NCBI RefSeq assembly: GCF_030238365.1
Contig: NZ_JASSOT010000057.1
Coordinates: forward strand, 1-64,000
Length of the DNA stretch: 64,000 nucleotides
Source: Lelliottia wanjuensis
Lineage (GTDB): Bacteria; Pseudomonadota; Gammaproteobacteria; Enterobacterales; Enterobacteriaceae
Direction of reading: 5' to 3'
Shown here: piece after piece, positions 8,650 to 20,422 of the stretch
How positions within the stretch are numbered: position 1 is the first letter of the stretch
Layout: the number at the start of each line of letters is the position of its first letter
The notes under the pieces: model-generated
What the model was told of the DNA's origin: nothing
The model's database searches: none
The model's input: the letters and a program-made list of their open reading frames with translations, nothing else
Translations under genes and position numbers: made by a program

Positions 8650-10194
8650 ATGGCCGAATCACAACCCTTATCCGCCGCCCCTGAGGGGGCGGAATATCTC
8701 AGAGCGGTGCTACGCGCGCCGGTCTACGAGGCGGTGCAGGTCACGCCGCTGCAGAAAATGGACAAGCTGTCGTCCCGTCTCGATAACGTGATTCTGGTGA
8801 AGCGCGAAGACCGCCAGCCGGTCCACAGCTTTAAGCTCCGCGGCGCCTACGCGATGATGGCCGGGTTAACCGAAGAGCAAAAAGCGCGCGGGGTTATCAC
8901 CGCATCGGCGGGGAATCACGCCCAGGGCGTGGCGTTTTCTGCCGCACGTTTAGGGCTGAAAGCGCTGATCGTGATGCCGGTCGCGACTGCTGATATCAAA
9001 GTCGACGCGGTACGCGGCTTCGGCGGCGAGGTCCTGCTCCACGGGGCCAATTTTGATGAAGCCAAAGCGCGCGCCATCGAACTGGCGCAGCAGCAGGGCT
9101 TTACCTGGGTGCCACCTTTCGATCACCCGATGGTGATTGCCGGGCAAGGTACGCTGGCGCTGGAACTGCTGCAGCAGGATGCCCACCTCGATCGCGTGTT
9201 TGTCCCGGTCGGCGGTGGCGGTCTGGCAGCGGGTGTCGCGGTGCTCATTAAACAACTGATGCCGCAGATCAAAGTGATTGCGGTGGAAGCGGAAGATTCC
9301 GCCTGCCTGAAAGCGGCGCTGGACGCCGGTCATCCGGTGGATCTGCCGCGCGTGGGATTATTTGCTGAAGGCGTGGCGGTGAAACGTATCGGCGATGAGA
9401 CGTTCCGCGTGTGCCAGGAGTATCTCGACGACATCATCACCGTCGACAGCGATGCGATCTGCGCGGCGATGAAAGATCTGTTCGAGGATGTCCGCGCGGT
9501 GGCAGAACCGTCTGGCGCGCTGGCGCTGGCGGGGATGAAAAAATATATCGCTCAGCACAACATCCGCGGGGAACGCCTGGCGCATGTGCTCTCTGGCGCG
9601 AACGTCAATTTCCACGGCCTGCGTTACGTGTCCGAACGCTGCGAACTGGGTGAGCAACGCGAAGCCCTGCTGGCGGTGACGATCCCTGAAGAGAAGGGCA
9701 GCTTCCTGAAATTCTGCCAGCTGCTCGGCGGGCGCTCAGTGACCGAATTTAACTATCGCTTTGCCGATGCCAAAGATGCCTGCATTTTTGTCGGTGTGCG
9801 GCTGAGCCGTGGGCTCGAGGAGCGCAAAGAGATCCTTCACCTGCTGAATGAGGGCGGCTACAGCGTGGTGGATCTCTCCGATGACGAGATGGCGAAACTG
9901 CACGTGCGCTATATGGTCGGCGGGCGTCCGTCGAAGCCGTTGCGGGAGCGTCTGTTCAGCTTTGAGTTTCCGGAATCACCGGGGGCTTTGCTCAAGTTCC
10001 TGCACACGCTGGGCACCCACTGGAACATTTCGCTGTTCCACTATCGCAGCCACGGCACCGATTACGGGCGCGTGCTGGCGGCGTTCGAACTGGGTGAGCA
10101 TGAACCGGATTTCGAAACCCGGCTGAACGAGCTGGGCTACGATTGCCATGACGAAACTCATAACCCGGCGTTCAGGTTCTTCCTGGCGGGCTAA
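8650..10194 (+). CDS. ilvA: Biosynthetic threonine deaminase
   Basis: A 514-residue enzyme that turns threonine into 2-oxobutyrate, the committed step to isoleucine. The N-terminal fold-type II PLP domain has the Schiff-base lysine in HSFKLRGAYA (about residue 62) and the glycine loop VGGGGLAAG. Two C-terminal ACT-like regulatory domains follow (about 330-420 and 425-510), where Ile inhibits and Val activates in this family. Tandem ATGs occur at 8647 and 8650. The second gives the E. coli length and start (MAESQPLS), and the first overlaps the last base of the ilvD stop. Last gene of the operon. Confidence 0.96.
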   Translation: MAESQPLSAAPEGAEYLRAVLRAPVYEAVQVTPLQKMDKLSSRLDNVILVKREDRQPVHSFKLRGAYAMMAGLTEEQKARGVITASAGNHAQGVAFSAARLGLKALIVMPVATADIKVDAVRGFGGEVLLHGANFDEAKARAIELAQQQGFTWVPPFDHPMVIAGQGTLALELLQQDAHLDRVFVPVGGGGLAAGVAVLIKQLMPQIKVIAVEAEDSACLKAALDAGHPVDLPRVGLFAEGVAVKRIGDETFRVCQEYLDDIITVDSDAICAAMKDLFEDVRAVAEPSGALALAGMKKYIAQHNIRGERLAHVLSGANVNFHGLRYVSERCELGEQREALLAVTIPEEKGSFLKFCQLLGGRSVTEFNYRFADAKDACIFVGVRLSRGLEERKEILHLLNEGGYSVVDLSDDEMAKLHVRYMVGGRPSKPLRERLFSFEFPESPGALLKFLHTLGTHWNISLFHYRSHGTDYGRVLAAFELGEHEPDFETRLNELGYDCHDETHNPAFRFFLAG

Positions 10195-10202
10195 CGTCCA
10201 AA

Positions 10203-10234
10203 TGCCCGATGGCGCTGCGCTTATCGGGCCTACA
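10203..10234. repeat. REP palindrome between ilvA and ilvY
   Basis: TGCCCGATGGCGCTGCGCTT continues to ATCGGGCCTACA, the typical imperfect REP stem with the GGCGCTGCGC core. It lies between the convergent ilvA and ilvY and may serve as a joint 3' end. Confidence 0.85.
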
Positions 10235-10251
10235 ATGCGTCCGGTATGGGT

Positions 10252-11142
10252 TTAATGGTTCGGCAAAATCTGCCAAAACGCATCAATAAGCGGCTCATGC
10301 AGCCGCTTTTTTTGTGCGCACACGCCGAGCTCAAACGGCGTCTTCTCATCGCTACGCTCTAAAATCATCACGCGATTGCGCACCGGCTCCGGGCTATTTT
10401 CCAGCACCACTTCCGGCAGCAACGCCACGCCACACCCCAGGGCGACCATCGACACCATGGCTTCATGCCCGCCCACCGTCGCATAGATCGAGGGATTGCT
10501 GATTTTTTGCCGACGGAACCACAGCTCGATACGACGGCGCACCGGCCCCTGATCGGCCATGATAAACGGCACCGTTGACCAGTCGGGATGATCGACCGAT
10601 ACCTGATTACGCACCGGACACGGCAGCGCCGGGGCGATTAACACCACCGCCAGATTCTCCAGCATCGAAAATGCGACTGCGCCGGGCAGCGTTTCGGGTT
10701 TGCCTGCAATCGCCAGATCGGCTTCGCCCGTTACCACTTTCTCCATCGCATCAGCGGCGTCCCCCGTGGTGAGCTTGATTTCTACCGACGGGTGCTCGGC
10801 GCGAAACCGGTCCAGAATCGGCGGCAAGTGGCTATAGGCGGCCGTCACGGAGCAGAAAATATGCAGCTCGCCGGAGAGGGAGGGCCCCTGCTGATCGATG
10901 GTGTGCCGCAGCCGCTGATACTGGAGCAACGTCTGCTGGGCAAACGATCGCAGCTCTTCGCCCGCTTCGGTGAGCGTCACGGTGCGGTTATCGCGCACAA
11001 ACAGGGCCTGACCGAGATCCTCTTCCAGGCGCTGGATCTGCCGGGAAAGCGTGGAGGGGCTGACGTGCATGGCCCGCGCGCTACGGCCAAAGTGACGGCT
11101 TTCCGCCAGATGCAGAAAGGTTTTGAGATCGCGTAAATCCAC
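10252..11142 (-). CDS. ilvY: LysR-type activator of ilvC
   Basis: A 296-residue LysR regulator. The N-terminal winged helix is FGRSARAMHVSPSTLSRQIQ, and an effector domain follows. IlvY binds two operators between ilvY and ilvC and activates ilvC when the KARI substrates acetolactate or acetohydroxybutyrate are bound. A GTG start at 11142 gives VDLRDLKTFL, matching the E. coli start MDLRDLKTFL. A ribosome site GGAG lies 8 nt ahead of it and would be too close to the upstream GTG at 11151. Confidence 0.95.
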   Translation of the reverse strand: MDLRDLKTFLHLAESRHFGRSARAMHVSPSTLSRQIQRLEEDLGQALFVRDNRTVTLTEAGEELRSFAQQTLLQYQRLRHTIDQQGPSLSGELHIFCSVTAAYSHLPPILDRFRAEHPSVEIKLTTGDAADAMEKVVTGEADLAIAGKPETLPGAVAFSMLENLAVVLIAPALPCPVRNQVSVDHPDWSTVPFIMADQGPVRRRIELWFRRQKISNPSIYATVGGHEAMVSMVALGCGVALLPEVVLENSPEPVRNRVMILERSDEKTPFELGVCAQKKRLHEPLIDAFWQILPNH

Positions 11143-11162
11143 AGACCACACTCCACGTTTTT

Positions 11163-11183
11163 ACGTTGCAGAAATTGCAACGT
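11163..11183. promoter_or_regulatory. Palindromic operator in the ilvY-ilvC gap
   Basis: A perfect inverted repeat ACGTTGCA-N5-TGCAACGT sits just upstream of ilvY. It fits the ilvY-proximal IlvY operator (O1) known in E. coli. LysR sites typically have such T-N11-A dyads. Confidence 0.75.
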
Positions 11184-11202
11184 GACGTTGTGAATATATC
11201 AA

Positions 11203-11231
11203 TTTCCGCAATAAAATTCCTGTCATATAGT
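11203..11231 (+). promoter_or_regulatory. ilvC promoter
   Basis: A -10 TATAGT (11226-11231) lies 17 bp after a poor -35 TTTCCG (11203-11208). The weak -35 fits an activator-dependent promoter, as known for IlvY control of ilvC. Confidence 0.6.
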
Positions 11232-11256
11232 AAGTCCATACTCGCATAAGCGACCA

Positions 11257-11280
11257 GAACAACAAGCAACACAACATCAC
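11257..11280 (+). promoter_or_regulatory. CA-rich leader of ilvC, likely GcvB target
   Basis: The ilvC 5' UTR has an unbroken CA-rich stretch (core AACAACAAGCAACACAAC) just before the ribosome site CGGAG. The sRNA GcvB represses ilvC in Salmonella by pairing its GU-rich R1 seed with such a stretch. The match is visible; regulation in this strain is inferred. Confidence 0.5.
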
Positions 11281-11290
11281 GGAGTTCACC

Positions 11291-12766
11291 ATGGCTAACT
11301 ACTTCAATACACTGAATCTGCGTCAGCAGCTGGCACAGCTGGGCAAATGCCGCTTTATGGCGCGCGATGAATTCGCCGATGGCGCGAGCTACCTTCAGGG
11401 TAAAAAAGTGGTCATCGTCGGCTGTGGCGCACAGGGTCTGAACCAGGGCCTGAACATGCGTGACTCCGGTCTGGATATCTCCTACGCCCTGCGTAAAGAA
11501 GCAATTGCTGAGAAGCGCGCTTCCTGGCGTAAAGCGACCGAAAACGGCTTCAAAGTGGGTACCTACGAAGAGCTGATCCCACAGGCGGATCTGGTGGTTA
11601 ACCTGACCCCAGACAAACAGCACTCCGACGTTGTGCGCTCCGTTCAGCCGCTGATGAAAGACGGCGCGGCGCTGGGCTACTCTCACGGTTTTAACATCGT
11701 TGAAGTGGGCGAGCAGATCCGTAAAGACATCACCGTGGTGATGGTTGCGCCGAAGTGCCCAGGCACCGAAGTGCGTGAAGAGTACAAACGTGGTTTCGGC
11801 GTACCGACCCTGATCGCCGTTCACCCGGAAAACGATCCGAAAGGCGAAGGCATGGCGATTGCCAAAGCCTGGGCTGCGGCAACCGGCGGTCACCGTGCGG
11901 GCGTGCTGGAGTCTTCCTTCGTAGCAGAAGTGAAATCTGACCTGATGGGCGAGCAGACTATCCTGTGCGGTATGCTGCAGGCCGGTTCTCTGCTGTGCTT
12001 CGACAAGCTGGTGGAAGAGGGTACTGACCCTTCTTACGCAGAAAAACTGATTCAGTTCGGCTGGGAAACCATCACCGAAGCGCTGAAGCAGGGCGGAATT
12101 ACGCTGATGATGGACCGTCTGTCCAACCCAGCAAAACTGCGTGCTTATGCGCTGTCCGAACAGCTGAAAGAGATCATGGCGCCGCTGTTCCAGAAACACA
12201 TGGACGACATCATCTCCGGTGAATTCTCCTCCGGCATGATGGCTGACTGGGCGAACGACGATAAGAAACTGCTGACCTGGCGTGAAGAGACCGGTAAAAC
12301 CGCGTTCGAAACCGCCGCTCAGTTCGACGGTAAAATCAGCGAGCAGGAGTACTTCGATAAAGGCGTTCTGATGATCGCGATGGTGAAAGCGGGCGTTGAG
12401 CTTGCGTTCGAAACCATGGTCGACTCCGGCATCATCGAAGAATCGGCTTACTACGAATCACTGCACGAGCTGCCGCTGATCGCGAACACCATCGCCCGTA
12501 AGCGTCTGTATGAAATGAACGTGGTAATCTCTGATACCGCAGAATACGGCAACTACCTGTTCTCTTACGCTTGCGTACCGCTGCTGAAAGAGTTCATGAC
12601 CACCCTGCAGGCAGGCGATCTGGGTAAAGCGATTGCCGAAGGCACGGTTGATAACGCACAGCTGCGCGACGTGAACGAAGCGATTCGTAGCCATGCGATT
12701 GAGAGCGTGGGCCACACGCTGCGCGGATACATGAAAGATATGAAGCGTATTGCTGTAGCAGGATAA
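11291..12766 (+). CDS. ilvC: Ketol-acid reductoisomerase (class II)
   Basis: A 491-residue class II (long form) KARI. It isomerises and reduces acetolactate or acetohydroxybutyrate with NADPH and Mg. The Rossmann motif [11 protein letters not shown] lies near residue 45. The duplicated all-helical C-terminal domain accounts for the length. It is transcribed alone, divergent from ilvY. Length and sequence match E. coli IlvC. Confidence 0.97.
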   Translation: MANYFNTLNLRQQLAQLGKCRFMARDEFADGASYLQGKKVVIVGCGAQGLNQGLNMRDSGLDISYALRKEAIAEKRASWRKATENGFKVGTYEELIPQADLVVNLTPDKQHSDVVRSVQPLMKDGAALGYSHGFNIVEVGEQIRKDITVVMVAPKCPGTEVREEYKRGFGVPTLIAVHPENDPKGEGMAIAKAWAAATGGHRAGVLESSFVAEVKSDLMGEQTILCGMLQAGSLLCFDKLVEEGTDPSYAEKLIQFGWETITEALKQGGITLMMDRLSNPAKLRAYALSEQLKEIMAPLFQKHMDDIISGEFSSGMMADWANDDKKLLTWREETGKTAFETAAQFDGKISEQEYFDKGVLMIAMVKAGVELAFETMVDSGIIEESAYYESLHELPLIANTIARKRLYEMNVVISDTAEYGNYLFSYACVPLLKEFMTTLQAGDLGKAIAEGTVDNAQLRDVNEAIRSHAIESVGHTLRGYMKDMKRIAVAG

Positions 12767-12773
12767 TAAAAAA

Positions 12774-12850
12774 GTCGGGTGGCGCTTACGCTTACCCGAC
12801 CTACACATCTTCCGTTCGTAGGCCCGGTAAGGCGAAGCCGCCACCGGGCT
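12774..12850. repeat. REP pair downstream of ilvC
   Basis: Two REP units in opposite orientation (GTCGGGTGGCGC...ACCCGACCTAC and GTAGGCCCGGTAAGGCG...CCACCGGGC) lie 7 nt after ilvC, a small BIME. They likely protect the ilvC 3' end. Confidence 0.85.
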
Positions 12851-12892
12851 TTTTGTTTTGCGGGGAGGTGCGGCCTGATGCCCTCACCCCAG

Positions 12893-12912
12893 CCCTCTCC
12901 CACGGGAGAGGG
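12893..12912. repeat. Palindromic intergenic repeat
   Basis: CCCTCTCCCACGGGAGAGGG is preceded by GCCCTCACCCCAG. This is a palindrome seen in many enterobacterial intergenic spaces. It differs from the REP core. No function is evident. Confidence 0.6.
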
Positions 12913-12920
12913 TGCAAACA

Positions 12921-12948
12921 TAAAAAGCCTTCTCTATGAGAAGGCTTT
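12921..12948 (-). terminator. Terminator of ppiC
   Basis: On the minus strand, an 11-bp stem AAAGCCTTCTC / GAGAAGGCTTT with a 3-nt loop runs into a T-run. It follows ppiC by a few bases. Confidence 0.85.
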
Positions 12949-12952
12949 GCTG

Positions 12953-15350
<2,398 letters not shown>

Positions 15351-15358
15351 CGGCGGCG

Positions 15359-16843
15359 CTATTTCACTTCCAGATCCCAGTGGACGTAGCTCTGCCACTG
15401 GCATTCCTGCTCAATCATCTCAGCCCCAAGCGGGTGACGATCCAGCCAGTTATCCGGCAGCGTGAGCGTCAGGTTTTCGCCATTCGCGGAGAGGGTGATA
15501 GCAGGCAATAAGTCGGCGCGGCGACGGCTGGCGAACAGAATCGCCAGACGCAGCAGTCGACAGAGATGTTCGGCAACCCGCGGCGGGACGGCATTTTGCT
15601 GATGCAAAGACGAGAGATCGACGGTGTTGGTCTGGTTCAGTAGCAATGTCGCCAGCAGCTTTTTCTGCGCCGGAGTGAAACCCGGCAGATCCAGATTCCG
15701 CACCAGATACGCGGCGTGAACCGGTGCCTGTTTGAAATCAATGCTCAGACCAATTTCATGCAGTGCGCAGGCACTCAGTAAGAGATCACGGCTCAGAGGT
15801 TCAAGCGCCCAGGTGGTCGCCACCTGGTCTGCAAAGCTGGAGGCCAGTTGGGCCACGCGCTGTGCCTGCTCCGTATCAACAATAAAACGGCGCTGAACAT
15901 TGCGCAGCGTGCGGCTGCGAATGTCTTGTTCCACCGCCAGATGCAGCATGCCGTAGACCAGTCCTTCGCGCAGTGCGCCGCCGGCCAGGGTCATACATTG
16001 AATATCTAATTCGGTGAAGATGGCGATCAGAATTGCCAGACCGCTCGGGAACACCAGCGCGCGCTCGAGCGTCAAACCTTCAATTTCCAGCTCTTCCAGA
16101 CGACCGCACTGAATGGCGCGCTGTTTCAGCTGCTGCAGTTTGGCCAGCGTAATCCGCTCATCCATGCCCTGCGCCATCATGATCTCTTGCAGAGCCTGAA
16201 CCGTACCCGACGCGCCGACACACACTTTCCAGCCGTGATAACGCAGTTCATCCATCACCGGACGCAGCACTTCGCGCGCGGCTTTTTCGGCCTCGTCGAA
16301 GTTCTCCTGGGCAAGATTACGATCGGTAAAGTAGCGCTCGAGCCAGGTCACACATCCCATCGACAGGCTGAACAGTGACGTCGCCTGCGAACCGGTGCCC
16401 GTGACCAGCTCGGTGCTGGCGCCGCCAATGTCCACCACCAGACGACGATCGTCGCCACCGGTGGTGTGGGCGACACCCTGATAAATCAGACGCGCTTCTT
16501 CTTCACCGCTGATGACCTGCACCGGGCAGCCGAGGATTTCCTGCGCTTTCGCGATAAAATCGACGGAGTTCACGGCCAGTCGCAGCGTGGCGGTAGCCAC
16601 AACGCGGATTTGATTGTGCGGAATATCCTGCAGACGTTCAGCAAACAGACGCAGGCATTGCCAGCCGCGTTCCATCGCTTCAGGAGAGAGATGATTATCG
16701 CTGCTCAGGCCCGCCGCGAGGCGGACCTTGCGCTTGATGCGCGTCAGGGTCTGAATGCTCCCCGCCACCTCGCGTACAACCAGCATATGAAAACTATTCG
16801 AACCTAAATCAATAGCTGCATAAAGCGAGGTGGAACTGAGCAT
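15359..16843 (-). CDS. gppA: Guanosine pentaphosphate phosphatase / exopolyphosphatase
   Basis: A 494-residue Ppx/GppA enzyme that converts pppGpp to ppGpp. The ASKHA-fold phosphate loops are [13 protein letters not shown] (N-terminus) and [12 protein letters not shown] (about 140-152). A C-terminal HD-like helical domain follows. It is 5 nt downstream of rhlB on the same strand, the rhlB-gppA pair of E. coli. Length equals E. coli GppA. Confidence 0.96.
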   Translation of the reverse strand: MLSSTSLYAAIDLGSNSFHMLVVREVAGSIQTLTRIKRKVRLAAGLSSDNHLSPEAMERGWQCLRLFAERLQDIPHNQIRVVATATLRLAVNSVDFIAKAQEILGCPVQVISGEEEARLIYQGVAHTTGGDDRRLVVDIGGASTELVTGTGSQATSLFSLSMGCVTWLERYFTDRNLAQENFDEAEKAAREVLRPVMDELRYHGWKVCVGASGTVQALQEIMMAQGMDERITLAKLQQLKQRAIQCGRLEELEIEGLTLERALVFPSGLAILIAIFTELDIQCMTLAGGALREGLVYGMLHLAVEQDIRSRTLRNVQRRFIVDTEQAQRVAQLASSFADQVATTWALEPLSRDLLLSACALHEIGLSIDFKQAPVHAAYLVRNLDLPGFTPAQKKLLATLLLNQTNTVDLSSLHQQNAVPPRVAEHLCRLLRLAILFASRRRADLLPAITLSANGENLTLTLPDNWLDRHPLGAEMIEQECQWQSYVHWDLEVK

Positions 16844-16848
16844 AGTAA

Positions 16849-18117
16849 TTAACCTGAACGACGACGGTTACGTGGTGCTCCGCCGGTGCGGCGTGGGCCA
16901 TTGCCGGAGCGGGCGCGAGTGAGGCGCTTCGCCGGTGGCAGTTCACTCAACAGCGCATCGGGATTGTATTTGCTCTGCGGAATAGAGTGGCCGATATAGG
17001 TTTCGATCGCCGTCAGGTTCAGAGCGTACTCTTCACAGGCCAGGCTGATGGAGTGACCGCTTGCGCCAGCACGACCGGTACGGCCGATACGGTGAACGTA
17101 GTCTTCACAATCGTCAGGCAGATCGTAGTTAAAGACGTGTGTGACGGCAGGAATGTGCAGACCGCGCGCAGCCACGTCGGTAGCGACCAGGATATCGAGG
17201 TCACCACGGGTAAATTCTTCAAGAATACGCAGACGTTTTTTCTGTGCCACGTCACCGGTCAGCAGGCCAACGCGATGTCCGTCTGCCGCCAAATGGCCCC
17301 AGATGTCTTCGCAGCGATGCTTGGTGTTGGCAAAGATAATGGCGCGATCTGGCCACTCTTCTTCGATCAGCGTTTGCAGCAGACGCATCTTCTCTTCGTT
17401 AGACGGATAGAAGAGCTCTTCTTTAATACGATGGCCCGTTTTCTGCTCCGGCTCGACTTCCACGTATTCGGCGTTGTTCATCTGTTCGAACGCCAGTTCA
17501 CGGACGCGGTAGGAGAGGGTGGCAGAGAACAGCATGTTCAGGCGCTGCGTGGTCGGTGGCATACGACGGAACAGCCAGCGGATATCTTTGATAAAGCCCA
17601 GATCGTACATACGATCGGCTTCGTCGAGGACCACAACCTGGATTGCACCGAGGTTAATGTGGTTTTGTTTTGCGTAGTCGATCAGACGACCGGTGGTACC
17701 GATCAGAATATCAACGCCGCTTTCCAGCACTTTCAGCTGTTTATCGTAGCCGTCGCCGCCATAAGCCAGGCCTAATTTCAGGCCAGTGGTCTGTGCCAGA
17801 GGTTCCGCGTCGGCATGGATCTGCACCGCAAGTTCTCGCGTTGGAGCCATGATCAGCGCACGCGGTTGGTTAACTTTTCGGTCAGCAATTGCTGGATGAG
17901 AAAGTAAATAATGAAACGTTGACGTCAAAAACGCCATCGTTTTGCCAGTACCGGTTTGCGCCTGCCCTGCAACATCGCGACCGGCCAGCGTGAGCGGCAG
18001 GGCGAGGGCTTGAATGGGCGTGCAGTTATGAAAGCCTTTATTTTCAAGGGCTTCGATAACTTTTGCGTGCAGGGCGAAGTCGGAAAACTTCTGTTCTGTT
18101 AAATGTGTTTTGCTCAT
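16849..18117 (-). CDS. rhlB: DEAD-box RNA helicase RhlB
   Basis: A 422-residue DEAD-box helicase of the RNA degradosome. It unwinds structured RNA for RNase E and PNPase. The Q motif lies near residue 30, motif I is AQTGTGKT (53-60), motif II is DEAD, motif III is SAT, and motif VI is [11 protein letters not shown] basic C-terminal tail ([14 protein letters not shown]) binds RNA and RNase E in the family. Divergent from trxA, with gppA behind it. Confidence 0.96.
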   Translation of the reverse strand: MSKTHLTEQKFSDFALHAKVIEALENKGFHNCTPIQALALPLTLAGRDVAGQAQTGTGKTMAFLTSTFHYLLSHPAIADRKVNQPRALIMAPTRELAVQIHADAEPLAQTTGLKLGLAYGGDGYDKQLKVLESGVDILIGTTGRLIDYAKQNHINLGAIQVVVLDEADRMYDLGFIKDIRWLFRRMPPTTQRLNMLFSATLSYRVRELAFEQMNNAEYVEVEPEQKTGHRIKEELFYPSNEEKMRLLQTLIEEEWPDRAIIFANTKHRCEDIWGHLAADGHRVGLLTGDVAQKKRLRILEEFTRGDLDILVATDVAARGLHIPAVTHVFNYDLPDDCEDYVHRIGRTGRAGASGHSISLACEEYALNLTAIETYIGHSIPQSKYNPDALLSELPPAKRLTRARSGNGPRRTGGAPRNRRRSG

Positions 18118-18184
18118 AGTGTGGTAGAATATCAGCTTACTATTGCTTTACGAAAGCGTATCCGGTGAAATAAAGTCAACCTTT

Positions 18185-18235
18185 AGTTGGTTAATGCTAC
18201 ATCAACACGTCGTTGATTAATCCTACACCAACACG
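18185..18235. repeat. Tandem imperfect 25-bp repeat upstream of trxA
   Basis: Two 25-bp copies (18185-18209 and 18211-18235) share 21 positions. Each contains a GTTG...CAAC dyad and ends in CAACACG. They lie between rhlB and the trxA ribosome site and so cover the trxA promoter or 5' UTR. Confidence 0.75.
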
Positions 18236-18261
18236 CCAGGCTTATTCCTGTGGAGTTATAT

Positions 18262-18591
18262 ATGAGCGATAAAATTATTCACCTGACTGACGACAGTTTT
18301 GACACGGACGTACTTAAAGCTGACGGGCTGATCCTCGTCGATTTCTGGGCTGAATGGTGTGGTCCTTGCAAAATGATCGCCCCGATTCTGGATGAAATCG
18401 CTGACGAATATCAGGGCAAACTGACCATTGCCAAGCTGAACATCGACCAGAACCCGGGCACCGCGCCAAAATACGGCATCCGTGGCATCCCAACCCTTCT
18501 GCTGTTCAAAAACGGCGAAGTGGCTGCAACCAAAGTGGGCGCACTGTCCAAAGGTCAGCTGAAAGAGTTCCTGGACGCTAATCTGGCGTAA
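18262..18591 (+). CDS. trxA: Thioredoxin 1
   Basis: A 109-residue thioredoxin. The redox centre WCGPC occupies residues 32-36, with the cis-Pro in RGIPTLLLF. It reduces cytoplasmic disulfides such as those of ribonucleotide reductase and PAPS reductase. The ATG at 18262 has TGGAG upstream and gives the E. coli start [10 protein letters not shown]; an in-frame start 12 nt earlier (MELY) is less likely. It is upstream of rho on the same strand. Confidence 0.97.
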   Translation: MSDKIIHLTDDSFDTDVLKADGLILVDFWAEWCGPCKMIAPILDEIADEYQGKLTIAKLNIDQNPGTAPKYGIRGIPTLLLFKNGEVAATKVGALSKGQLKEFLDANLA

Positions 18592-18922
18592 GGTTTCTCG
18601 GCCGGCGTCTGGATTCCGAAATTCTGTGGATCTCTGGACGCCCGGCTTTAGTCGTGCTAAGTTACCTATGACTTCGATTTACACACTACCTTGTCGTTCT
18701 GGTTTTACCCGATACTTCCCATTGTTAAATGAACGATGCGAGAGGTAGATAGATTCCGGGCTTGTCACTCAATCCGTCTTGTCGTTTCAGTTCTGTGCTT
18801 TCTCTTTGACCAGACAGCGAACAGACATGAGTTGATGGCCGCTAACAGGCATGGATGACCCTGCCATACCATTCACAACATTAAGTTCGAGTATCACCCC
18901 GAGTTTAAGAACCCACACCATT
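18592..18922 (+). promoter_or_regulatory. trxA-rho intergenic leader, rhoL region altered
   Basis: A 331-bp gap. A long-loop stem with one bulge (GCCGGCGTC / GGACGCCCGGC, 18601-18646) follows trxA and could be a weak terminator. In E. coli, rho has a leader containing the 33-codon rhoL ORF and a Rho-dependent attenuator. The rhoL core (SLNPSCRFSS) can still be read at 18752-18781, but in that frame a TAG lies just upstream and a TGA shortly downstream. The ATG at 18736 opens another frame of 40 codons. Autoregulation by Rho is inferred from the family. Confidence 0.55.
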
Positions 18923-20182
18923 ATGAATCTTACCGAATTAAAGAATACGCCGGTTTCTGAGCTGATCACTCTCGGCGAAAATATGGGGCTGGAAAACCAG
19001 GCTCGTATGCGCAAGCAGGACATTATTTTTGCCATCCTGAAGCAGCACGCAAAGAGTGGCGAAGATATCTTTGGCGACGGTGTCCTGGAGATATTGCAAG
19101 ACGGATTTGGTTTCCTCCGTTCTGCAGACAGCTCCTACCTCGCCGGTCCTGATGACATCTACGTTTCCCCTAGCCAAATCCGCCGTTTCAACCTCCGCAC
19201 AGGTGATACCATTTCAGGTAAGATTCGTCCTCCGAAAGAGGGTGAACGCTACTTTGCGCTGTTGAAAGTTAACGAAGTTAACTACGATAAACCTGAAAAC
19301 TCGCGCAACAAGATCCTGTTCGAAAACTTAACGCCGCTGCACGCGAACTCGCGTCTGCGCATGGAGCGTGGTAACGGTTCTACCGAAGACCTCACCGCTC
19401 GCGTTCTGGATCTGGCTTCTCCGATTGGTCGTGGCCAGCGTGGTCTGATTGTGGCACCGCCGAAAGCGGGTAAAACCATGCTGCTGCAGAACATCGCACA
19501 GAGCATTGCTTACAACCACCCAGACTGCGTACTGATGGTTCTGCTGATCGATGAGCGTCCAGAGGAAGTGACCGAGATGCAGCGTCTGGTTAAAGGTGAA
19601 GTGGTTGCTTCTACCTTTGATGAGCCAGCCTCTCGCCACGTTCAGGTTGCTGAAATGGTTATCGAGAAAGCGAAGCGTCTGGTTGAACACAAGAAAGACG
19701 TTATCATCCTGCTCGACTCCATCACTCGTCTGGCGCGTGCGTACAACACCGTCGTTCCGGCTTCCGGTAAAGTGCTGACCGGTGGTGTGGATGCGAACGC
19801 CCTGCATCGTCCAAAACGTTTCTTCGGTGCTGCACGTAACGTCGAAGAGGGCGGAAGCCTGACCATCATCGCAACAGCGCTGATCGATACCGGCTCCAAA
19901 ATGGACGAAGTGATTTACGAAGAGTTTAAAGGTACAGGTAACATGGAACTGCACCTCTCTCGTAAAATTGCAGAGAAGCGCGTCTTCCCGGCAATCGACT
20001 ACAACCGTTCCGGTACCCGTAAAGAAGAGCTGCTCACCACCCAGGAAGAGCTGCAGAAAATGTGGATCCTGCGCAAAATCATTCACCCAATGGGCGAAAT
20101 CGACGCAATGGAATTCCTCATCAATAAGCTGGCTATGACTAAGACAAACGACGAATTCTTCGACATGATGAAACGCTCGTAA
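18923..20182 (+). CDS. rho: Transcription termination factor Rho
   Basis: A 419-residue hexameric RNA-dependent ATPase that releases RNA polymerase at C-rich, untranslated RNA. The N-terminal helical and OB-fold primary RNA site spans about 1-130 (DGFGFLR). Walker A is APPKAGKT (about 178-185), Walker B is [10 protein letters not shown], and the Q-loop/R-loop region is near [12 protein letters not shown]. The ATG at 18923 gives the E. coli start [14 protein letters not shown]; longer in-frame starts upstream are not supported. Followed by an intrinsic terminator. Confidence 0.97.
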   Translation: MNLTELKNTPVSELITLGENMGLENQARMRKQDIIFAILKQHAKSGEDIFGDGVLEILQDGFGFLRSADSSYLAGPDDIYVSPSQIRRFNLRTGDTISGKIRPPKEGERYFALLKVNEVNYDKPENSRNKILFENLTPLHANSRLRMERGNGSTEDLTARVLDLASPIGRGQRGLIVAPPKAGKTMLLQNIAQSIAYNHPDCVLMVLLIDERPEEVTEMQRLVKGEVVASTFDEPASRHVQVAEMVIEKAKRLVEHKKDVIILLDSITRLARAYNTVVPASGKVLTGGVDANALHRPKRFFGAARNVEEGGSLTIIATALIDTGSKMDEVIYEEFKGTGNMELHLSRKIAEKRVFPAIDYNRSGTRKEELLTTQEELQKMWILRKIIHPMGEIDAMEFLINKLAMTKTNDEFFDMMKRS

Positions 20183-20199
20183 TACAAATAAACCCAGCT

Positions 20200-20233
20200 A
20201 ACGCCACGTTTTTACGTGGCGTTTTCTTTTTTT
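20200..20233 (+). terminator. rho terminator
   Basis: The stem AACGCCACG / CGTGGCGTT (20200-20223) is followed by a T-rich run interrupted by one C. It ends rho before the ECA operon. Confidence 0.85.
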
Positions 20234-20422
20234 GGACTATACGCTATAACCGCAGACTCCCATTTTTGACCGACCAGTGCGACAATTAGAATGTTTGTAA
20301 CGTCAAAAAGTAATTGATTGAAAAACATACAAAGGGAGTTGTAAGAGGCTGGCTTTATTCCTTCGGGAGCTATGGCTTCGTAGTTATACTTCCAGGATTA
20401 ACATTTGTTGAGAGCATGAATT

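Noticed and set aside
7436..8662. 408-codon ORF antisense to ilvD
   Set aside because: Shadow of ilvD with the same biased composition and no ribosome site or neighbour support.
11081..12199. 372-codon ORF antisense to ilvC
   Set aside because: Runs across the ilvY-ilvC promoter region and ilvC; no coding evidence.
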